From NCBI GenBank assembly GCA_003153505.1, contig PLZA01000025.1:110806-147889 (forward strand): a stretch of DNA of 37,084 bases, written 5' to 3'. The DNA comes from Candidatus Dormiibacterota bacterium (GTDB lineage: Bacteria > Chloroflexota > Dormibacteria > Aeolococcales > Aeolococcaceae). Positions 32,225 to 37,084 of this stretch are shown piece after piece. The translations under genes were made by a program, and so were the position numbers. Within the stretch, counting starts at the first letter, position 1, and each line of letters opens with the position of its first letter. Below the pieces are notes generated by a model. That model worked only from the letters and a program-made list of their open reading frames with translations. It was not told the DNA's origin and did not search any database.

Positions 32225-32434
32225 GGCGTGCTATCCAACGGATTCCCGCGAAGGCTGGCCGGTCTTCTTGGGCTCGAACCTCTGGCGCATTTACGCACCC
32301 TCGCCTAGGCCACAGCATGAGCTTGACGCGGAACGCGCTCCCGTTGCCATTCCAGTCAATCCTTCGAGCCTGAGGTCCTCACATCTTGGGGCCCTTGGAC
32401 CCTGGAGCTTCGCCCGGCTCGTGCGGAACCATGA

Positions 32435-34021
32435 GTGGCTATGACTCCCACAGACGCCGACCTGCCCGAGAGCCTCGGCGAGCGGCCCTGGCCGGGGCAC
32501 CCTCGCCGCTGGTTGATCCTGGGTGCGCTGTCGCTCAGTCTCCTTGTCATCGGCCTCGACCTCACCGTGCTGAGCGTCGCGCTGCCCACACTGGTCCGGG
32601 ATCTCAACGCCAATTCCACGGATCTGCAGTGGATCATGGACAGCTACATCCTGGTGCTCGCGGCGCTGCTGCTTCCCGCCGGCAGCCTCGGGGATCGCCT
32701 CGGGAGAAAGCGCGTGCTCGTCGTGGGCCTCGCACTCTTCCTCATCGGTTCCCTGCTCTGCGCCAACGCCGGCTCGGCGCAGGAGCTCATCGGCTTCCGC
32801 GCCTTCATGGGCCTTGGTGGCGCCATCGTCATGCCCCTTACCCTCAGCGTGCTGCCGACCATCTTCAACGACACCGAACGTGCCCGCGCGATCGCCGTCT
32901 GGTCGGTTGTCACCGGCGTCAGCATTGCGCTCGGCCCTATCGTCGGCGGCTGGCTGCTGGATCACTACGCGTGGGGATCGATCTTCATCTTCAACGTTCC
33001 GTTCATCCTTGCTGCGCTCGTTGCGGTGGTGCTGCTGGTGCCGGAGTCGCGCAACCCCATTCCCCGGCCCTCCGATCCAGTCGGCGTGATGCTTGCCGCT
33101 GCCGGGCTCACCACGGTCGTCTACGCGATCATCGAGCAGCCGACTCGCGGTTGGGACAGCGTCACCCTCACCACGATGATCGGTGGCGTCGTGCTCCTCG
33201 CCGGCTTCGCCGTATGGGAGGCGCGATCCCGCCACCCGGTGCTCGACGTCCACCTCTTCGCAAACCCGCGATTCACATGGGCGGCAGTCGGATTTGGGCT
33301 CGTCGGACTGGTGTTGACGGGAGCGATGCTCCTCTTTACGCAATACCTGCAGAACGTGCTCGGCTACAGCCCGTTCGACTCCGGGGTGCGCGTCCTCGCC
33401 CTGGTCGGCGGTCTGCTCGTGGGTGCGCCGGTCGTCAGCCGTCTGCTCCCTCGCATCGGCACGAAGGTTGCGATGGTTTCGGGTTTCGCCATCCTCGCCG
33501 TCAGTCTCGCTCTCTTCAGCACGACGACCGTGCAGACAGGATTCGGCTTCGTCGGGCTGTGCCTCGCGCTGATGGGCGTCGGTCTCGGGGTGGCGATGAC
33601 CCCGGGTCTCGACGCGATCATGGGCGCGCTCCCCGAGGGGGAGTTCGGCGCGGGATCGGCTGTGGCGAACACCTTCCGCCAGGTTGGCGGTGCCGTCGGG
33701 GTCGCGCTGCTCGGCAACTTGTATCTGAACCGATATGTGACCGACCTGCATCTTCCGTCGACACTGCCCACCCCAGTGGTGCACGCCATCCAGCAGTCGG
33801 TGGGCGCAGCGAACGCGGTCGCGGCCCAACTCCCGGCGCCGTTGTCAGCGCAGGTGCGAAACGCCGCACACGCTGCGTTCATGTCGGGAATGGACGAAAC
33901 CCTGGTCATCTCTGCAGGCATCGCCGTTGCTGCGGCGGTACTGGTGCTGGCGTTCTTGCCCGGACGCACGCGGGCCGCCCAGCCAATCCTAAAGACCGCG
34001 ACGACCGGCGCTCGATCCTAG
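32435..34021 (+). CDS. MFS multidrug exporter, DHA2 (EmrB/QacA) family
   Basis: A 528-residue inner-membrane drug:H+ antiporter with about 14 hydrophobic segments. Motif A is GSLGDRLGRKRVLV (about 88-101) and motif C is VTGVSIALGPIVGGWL (about 167-182). The first helix contains LDLTVLSVALPTL, the D1 motif of 14-helix drug exporters. The start is GTG 32435 or ATG 32441; neither has a strong ribosome site. A regulator gene, usual beside such exporters, is absent here. Downstream, a small hairpin at 34067-34081 separates it from the convergent asnA. Substrate not predictable. Confidence 0.93.
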   Translation: MAMTPTDADLPESLGERPWPGHPRRWLILGALSLSLLVIGLDLTVLSVALPTLVRDLNANSTDLQWIMDSYILVLAALLLPAGSLGDRLGRKRVLVVGLALFLIGSLLCANAGSAQELIGFRAFMGLGGAIVMPLTLSVLPTIFNDTERARAIAVWSVVTGVSIALGPIVGGWLLDHYAWGSIFIFNVPFILAALVAVVLLVPESRNPIPRPSDPVGVMLAAAGLTTVVYAIIEQPTRGWDSVTLTTMIGGVVLLAGFAVWEARSRHPVLDVHLFANPRFTWAAVGFGLVGLVLTGAMLLFTQYLQNVLGYSPFDSGVRVLALVGGLLVGAPVVSRLLPRIGTKVAMVSGFAILAVSLALFSTTTVQTGFGFVGLCLALMGVGLGVAMTPGLDAIMGALPEGEFGAGSAVANTFRQVGGAVGVALLGNLYLNRYVTDLHLPSTLPTPVVHAIQQSVGAANAVAAQLPAPLSAQVRNAAHAAFMSGMDETLVISAGIAVAAAVLVLAFLPGRTRAAQPILKTATTGARS

Positions 34022-34066
34022 GCGCGTCGTGCGACGACCAGGCACGGTGTTGGTGAGTTTAGGAGC

Positions 34067-34081
34067 TCCTCGTCTCGAGGA
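34067..34081. terminator. Small hairpin between convergent MFS and asnA genes
   Basis: TCCTCG-TCT-CGAGGA, six-base perfect arms with a three-base loop, located 46 bp past the MFS stop and 10 bp past the asnA stop. No T tract. A plausible but weak shared terminator. Confidence 0.35.
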
Positions 34082-34090
34082 TTCGAACAG

Positions 34091-35263
34091 TCACTCGAGC
34101 ACGACGATGTTTCGCCGCGCGCAGATGTCCTTCAGTTCCTGGGGCCACACGCTGACGCTCACCTCTCCGAGATGCGCCTTGCGCAGCAGGAGCATCTGAG
34201 TGCGCGATTGGCCGATGCCGCCCCCGACGCTCAAGGGCACTTCGTTCCCGCTGATCGCGCGGTGGTAGGGGAGCGTCAACCAGTCGAGCTGTCCGGTGAT
34301 CTCGAGCTGGCGGCGTAGCGCCGCAGCATCCACGCGAATGCCCATCGAAGACAGTTCGTGCCGCCGCCGGGTCACCGGGTTCCACACGAGCAGGTCGCCG
34401 TTGAGACCATGGGTCGTGCGTCCATCATCTTCGTGCGCCTCAGTGGACCAGTCGTCATAGTCTGCTGCCCGCATCTCATGCGGGTACCCGTCCGCAAGCG
34501 TCCATCCGATGCCCACGATGAAGACGGCGGGATGGTCTTGAAGGATCAGCGTCTCGCGCTGCTTGCGGGGCAGGTCTGGATACCGCTCCAGGATCTCCTC
34601 GGCGTGAAGGAAGGCCACCTCGTCGGGCAGCTCCGGGTACCCGCCGGCGCGAAGCGCCGGGAACAGCTCGAGTGCACGCGCCTCGGCGCCCTTGAGCACG
34701 CGCCAGATTCGGCGTACGACATCCTTCAGGAACTGGAGATTGCGATCGGCGGCGGTCATCGCCAGCTCCCAGTCCCATTGATCGACGTAGGCACTGTGAT
34801 CGTGGTCTAGGAAGTAGTCCTTGCGAATAGCGCGCATGTCTGTGCACAAGCCCTGGCCGGGAAGCATGTCGAACTCGCGCAGTGCCAGGCGCTTCCACTT
34901 CGTCGCCGCCTGGACGACCTGGGCCTCCACTGGGTGCAGCCCTCGGTCGTTCGCGATGTGGAACTGGATGGGCGTGCGCGATCCGTCACGATCGAGCATG
35001 TCGTTGACGCCGGACTCGGCCGTCACGATCAGAGGCACCTGGACCATCATCAGCCCCAGTTCGGCGCAGAGGCGGTCCTCGATGTGCCGCTTGAGCTCAA
35101 AGATCGCCACCTGCGTCTCACGAGGATTCAGCAGAGGCTTGTAGTCGCTCGGGAGCACCTGCTCGAGCTCTTCGTAGCTCCCGATGCCAGGGCCCGCCAG
35201 GTCTGCCTGCTTCGCGCCAGTGGGATCCGCGGCCGGGCTCACATGGGGGTCGTTCGTTTGCAT
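34091..35263 (-). CDS. asnA: Ammonia-dependent asparagine synthetase AsnA (aspartate-ammonia ligase)
   Basis: A 390-residue class II-tRNA-synthetase-like enzyme making asparagine from aspartate, ammonia and ATP. Recognisable parts: ETQVAIFELKRHIEDRLCAELGLMMVQVPLIVTAESGVNDMLDRDGSRTPIQF, VVQAATKWKRLALREFDMLPGQGLCTDMRAIRKD, LDHDHSAYVDQWDWE, and the motif-3-like SVGGGIGQSRTQMLLLRKAHLGEV near the end. It is longer than the 330 residues of E. coli AsnA because of an N-terminal extension and an insert. ATG 35263 follows AAGG seven bases upstream. No amidase-dependent asnB is seen nearby. Solitary gene. Confidence 0.93.
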   Translation of the reverse strand: MQTNDPHVSPAADPTGAKQADLAGPGIGSYEELEQVLPSDYKPLLNPRETQVAIFELKRHIEDRLCAELGLMMVQVPLIVTAESGVNDMLDRDGSRTPIQFHIANDRGLHPVEAQVVQAATKWKRLALREFDMLPGQGLCTDMRAIRKDYFLDHDHSAYVDQWDWELAMTAADRNLQFLKDVVRRIWRVLKGAEARALELFPALRAGGYPELPDEVAFLHAEEILERYPDLPRKQRETLILQDHPAVFIVGIGWTLADGYPHEMRAADYDDWSTEAHEDDGRTTHGLNGDLLVWNPVTRRRHELSSMGIRVDAAALRRQLEITGQLDWLTLPYHRAISGNEVPLSVGGGIGQSRTQMLLLRKAHLGEVSVSVWPQELKDICARRNIVVLE

Positions 35264-35477
35264 CACACGACCTTACTCGGCGGAGCAGTCCACTACCGCG
35301 ACGTCGAGCCGGGTCACCGTCCCAAAGGGCGGCGAGGCTGCCGCCCGATTGGTTGTGGCCGAGGGTCATTTGCCCACACGAAAGGTGGCTTCCGGCCCTG
35401 TTCGTACTCCAGAGATGCTGCGGAGACTTGGATGGGAGGCGCATGCCCCGAGTACCTCATGAAACGAAGGAGACATC

Positions 35478-35552
35478 GTGGTTGGAATTGACCCCCTGAC
35501 TGGGTCCGTCTGGGGCTTCCTCGTCGGCGCTCCCAAAGGGAAGCAACGATGA
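35478..35552 (+). CDS. 24-codon small ORF translationally coupled to the next gene
   Basis: GTG at 35478 lies seven bases after a strong GAAGGAGA site. It encodes 24 residues (GIDPLTGSVWGFLVGAPKGK in the middle) and its TGA overlaps the ATG of the following gene (ATGA at 35549-35552), whose own AAGGGAAG lies inside this ORF. The arrangement suggests a coupling leader or a very small protein. No homologue recognised. Confidence 0.5.
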   Translation: MVGIDPLTGSVWGFLVGAPKGKQR

Positions 35553-35863
35553 GTCAATCGTGGTGGTCGTGGTGGGAGCACGGCAAGAGGAGCGGCGAGC
35601 GCTGGCGAGAGGAGAGCGCTCAGCCTGACGAGATCAAAACGATCGAGACGCTGTACGCGAAGGACGCAGGCCTCGGCTTCTCTCGCCGTTGCCGATCCGC
35701 GGCGGACCAGATCGACTCGGGTGACTTTGACAACAAGTGGACGACGCTCAGCGAGTGGGTAGTGTCAGAGCGGCCGGCGGCACGCGATTCCGAGCGGCTG
35801 CATTGGCTGGCGGGCTTCGTTCACGGCGTGCTCGAACCTGACACCGTGATCCCGACTTCATAA
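35549..35863 (+). CDS. Small hypothetical protein, Trp-rich N-terminus
   Basis: A 104-residue acidic-basic protein with no domain I recognise. The first ten residues hold four tryptophans (SQSWWSWWEHGKRSGERW). The rest is predicted helical (RRCRSAADQIDSGDFDNKWTTLSEWVVSERPAARDSERLHWLAGFVHGVLEPD). No membrane segment or signal peptide. A clear AAGGGAAG site precedes the ATG at 35549, and the gene overlaps the 24-codon ORF by four bases. Confidence 0.65.
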   Translation: MSQSWWSWWEHGKRSGERWREESAQPDEIKTIETLYAKDAGLGFSRRCRSAADQIDSGDFDNKWTTLSEWVVSERPAARDSERLHWLAGFVHGVLEPDTVIPTS

Positions 35864-35928
35864 CGCAGCAGCGCCAAATCGGTGCAACGAGTTCGTCGGC
35901 TCCACCAGTCCCGGATACTGAGCGCGAC

Positions 35929-36630
35929 ATGAGACTGGTGAACACCGTCGTCCGCTATGAGTCCTCGACTCGCCCATGGCTCCGGCTGCTGGAAATAGCC
36001 GCCGACCACTTCCCTGACACACTTGCCGATCTTGCGTTCCTGCGAACTCGTGGCGTGAAACTCGAACTGCACGTCGACGACGACCGAGCCTCCTACTTGG
36101 TGAAGCTGGTCGGGCCGGACGTGCTCGTCGTCGAGGCGGATCGGAAAGCACAGGGACGAACCCCGCTCAGTCAACCGCTCGCCGCACTGGCCGAAGACAG
36201 TCAGGAGCACATGGATGCTGGACATGAACGCAGGCTTGTATCGAGCCCGGGTCCGTCGGAACGCATACCTAGAAAGGGTTCGGCAGCGACACGACCCCCA
36301 GGAGGAGGATGCCGACGGCCCGACGGATTAGGGGGGCGGTGCGGGTACGGGCGGCGGCTGCGGAGTTCGCGGCCTTGGTGTCCGTCTTGTCTTCTGCAGG
36401 AGCCACCCAGCCCCGCCCGTACCACCCCTCCCCGGGTGCCGCTCGCATCGTCCTCGCAATGCGCGACGCCCCGCGGCTGTGGTCCGCGACAGCACGCCGC
36501 TCGGCAGCAGCGTCAAGCTTCGCTAAGACTTTTCGATGGCGTCGTTGGGGGGCGTCCCCGAGTCGAGGCTCCTGAAGCGGCTCGGGGCGTCTCCCTCACT
36601 GAAGGACCATCTGGACACGTCCTTAGCTGA
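35929..36630 (+). CDS. Doubtful hypothetical gene; only about the first 90 codons look coding
   Basis: The first part (NTVVRYESSTRPWLRLLEIAADHFPDTLADLAFLRTRGVKLELHVDDDRASYLVKLVGPDVLVVEAD) has ordinary protein composition and a mixed helix-strand pattern. Beyond about residue 95 the frame turns Arg/Pro/Ser-rich and is probably open only because of GC content. Either a gene truncated by a frameshift near 36210 or a chance frame. No ribosome site is evident and no family was recognised. Confidence 0.35.
   Translation: MRLVNTVVRYESSTRPWLRLLEIAADHFPDTLADLAFLRTRGVKLELHVDDDRASYLVKLVGPDVLVVEADRKAQGRTPLSQPLAALAEDSQEHMDAGHERRLVSSPGPSERIPRKGSAATRPPGGGCRRPDGLGGRCGYGRRLRSSRPWCPSCLLQEPPSPARTTPPRVPLASSSQCATPRGCGPRQHAARQQRQASLRLFDGVVGGRPRVEAPEAARGVSLTEGPSGHVLS
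36342..36433. other. G-quadruplex-prone, inverted-repeat GC-rich segment
   Basis: An 11-base inverted repeat GGTACGGGCGG (36342-36352) and CCGCCCGTACC (36413-36423) encloses 60 bases. The minus strand of 36406-36433 has five runs of three or four G separated by one to six bases, a canonical quadruplex pattern. It lies between small genes and could affect their expression. Confidence 0.5.
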
Positions 36631-36801
36631 TACTGCGGCTGAGGTCGCAGTCGCGCGCGCTCCCTTCAGCCAACTCGCCTCGTCTCCGCACACGTAGCAG
36701 CGGCTGACGACACCATCTCGTGTTTTGACGATGAGCCGCTCCTTGTCAGCGCAGCGGGAGCATATTGTGGTCGAGAATTCCAGCTCTTCAGTCGTTCTCA
36801 T
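36523..36801 (-). CDS. Small CxxC-CxxC zinc-finger-like protein
   Basis: A 92-residue frame. TTICSRCADKERLIVKTRDGVVSRCYVCGDEASW (about 11-44) contains CxxC pairs 18 residues apart, a compact zinc-ribbon pattern. The C-terminal half is Ser/Ala-rich and probably disordered. ATG 36801 has no clear ribosome site. Family unknown; plausible but unproven gene. Confidence 0.5.
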   Translation of the reverse strand: MRTTEELEFSTTICSRCADKERLIVKTRDGVVSRCYVCGDEASWLKGARATATSAAVSAKDVSRWSFSEGDAPSRFRSLDSGTPPNDAIEKS

Positions 36802-36932
36802 CGGGAGGTGGTCCCTATGGTTGTTCGAAACCGCACAGAGTCATGGCTTCGCAACAGGATTGAGTCAGTCGGATGTTGATGACGACGACCGACCCTTCAC
36901 CCTCTTTGGGATTCGGGGGCTAGGGCGGCGGG

Positions 36933-37084
36933 CTACGTGTCCCACGCCGGATGCCAGCCGATCAACTCGCGCGTCTCCTTCACGTCGAGACTGCGGACGA
37001 CCTTGTCTGAGCCGTCCGACTGCCTTTGCTTGATCTCAACGGTGGGCTCGCCAGGCATTCCCGGCACAATTCGCAGCCACGTCA
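36933..37084 (-). CDS. Hypothetical protein, 5' end beyond the window edge
   Basis: The minus frame is open from the right edge to TAG at 36933 and encodes about 49 visible residues (TWLRIVPGMPGEPTVEIKQR, then SDKVVRSLDVKETRELIGWHPAWDT). The composition is protein-like with alternating strands. The edge base pattern would allow an ATG just outside, so the gene may be nearly complete. No family recognised. Confidence 0.5.
   Translation of the reverse strand, partial: TWLRIVPGMPGEPTVEIKQRQSDGSDKVVRSLDVKETRELIGWHPAWDT

Noticed and set aside
32250..32320. tRNA-like GGCTCGAACC sequence
   Set aside because: T-stem strands do not pair and no anticodon or acceptor arms can be drawn on either strand.
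32291..33829. 512-codon open frame antisense to the MFS gene
   Set aside because: Composition is His/Glu/Arg-rich shadow sequence of a membrane-protein gene; no start signal or family likeness, while the opposite strand encodes a clear DHA2 exporter.
1..37084. CRISPR array, insertion sequence or rRNA
   Set aside because: No regularly spaced repeats, transposase frames with terminal repeats or rRNA signatures were found on reading both strands.

Overview
High-GC DNA with many GTG/TTG starts, ATGA/GTGA stop-start overlaps and dense one-strand operons. Gene content (Liv-type ABC transporter, GntR/FCD regulator, COG4315 secreted repeats, DUF4242, LuxR-ATPase, hydrolase-cyclase fusion, adenosine-specific kinase, AsnA, stand-alone LigD polymerase) suggests a soil or freshwater bacterium of the Chloroflexota/Dormibacterota/Actinomycetota type. 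No rRNA or single-copy marker lies in the window, so the phylum is inference.

Region 1 (1-11938) is the most interesting. A minus-strand operon runs from a GntR/FCD regulator (9554) through livK-H-M-G-F, a DapA-family Schiff-base lyase, a dipicolinate-synthase-A (DpaA)-like dehydrogenase, a LigB-type class III extradiol dioxygenase, its LigA-type small partner and an N-acyl-D-amino-acid deacylase cut by the left edge. Divergent from it, across a palindromic operator-like site, are pcaH-pcaG-like intradiol dioxygenase genes and an aldo/keto reductase. Uptake, deacylation, both modes of aromatic ring cleavage and two enzymes whose relatives handle dihydropyridine-dicarboxylates sit under one apparent control region. 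I infer an uncharacterised catabolic pathway for an acylated or amino-acid-linked catechol compound; the substrate is unknown.

Region 2 (11935-21167) is mixed chromosomal content: a methyltransferase; an ArsR regulator overlapping an internally deleted SRPBCC gene; a RibD/DHFR-like reductase; a stand-alone LigD polymerase; two coupled membrane proteins; a secreted beta-helix protein; a long hairpin; an aquaporin-like channel with NPV in place of both NPA motifs; a DUF1905/YdeI-like protein; a bidirectional terminator; and a COG4315 secreted protein with a DUF4242 protein.

Region 3 (21297-29088) is regulatory: a large ATPase-LuxR regulator divergent from an alpha/beta-hydrolase-adenylate-cyclase fusion whose nucleophile serine is alanine; a lipoprotein; a PEBP protein; and a second alpha/beta hydrolase with alanine at the elbow, divergent from a MarR regulator across two abutting palindromes.

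Region 4 (29089-37084) looks like an accessory island. At 29677-29721 the minus strand carries only the 3' half of a tRNA-Gln(CUG), from anticodon loop to CCA, as expected at the distal end of an element integrated in a tRNA gene. To its right are an AT-richer stretch with short repeats, a small gene broken by an amber codon, an adenosine-specific kinase, a gene remnant, a small zinc-ribbon protein, a DHA2-type MFS exporter, ammonia-dependent asparagine synthetase, a 24-codon ORF coupled to a small hypothetical gene, and further small proteins. No integrase, transposase or CRISPR array was seen.
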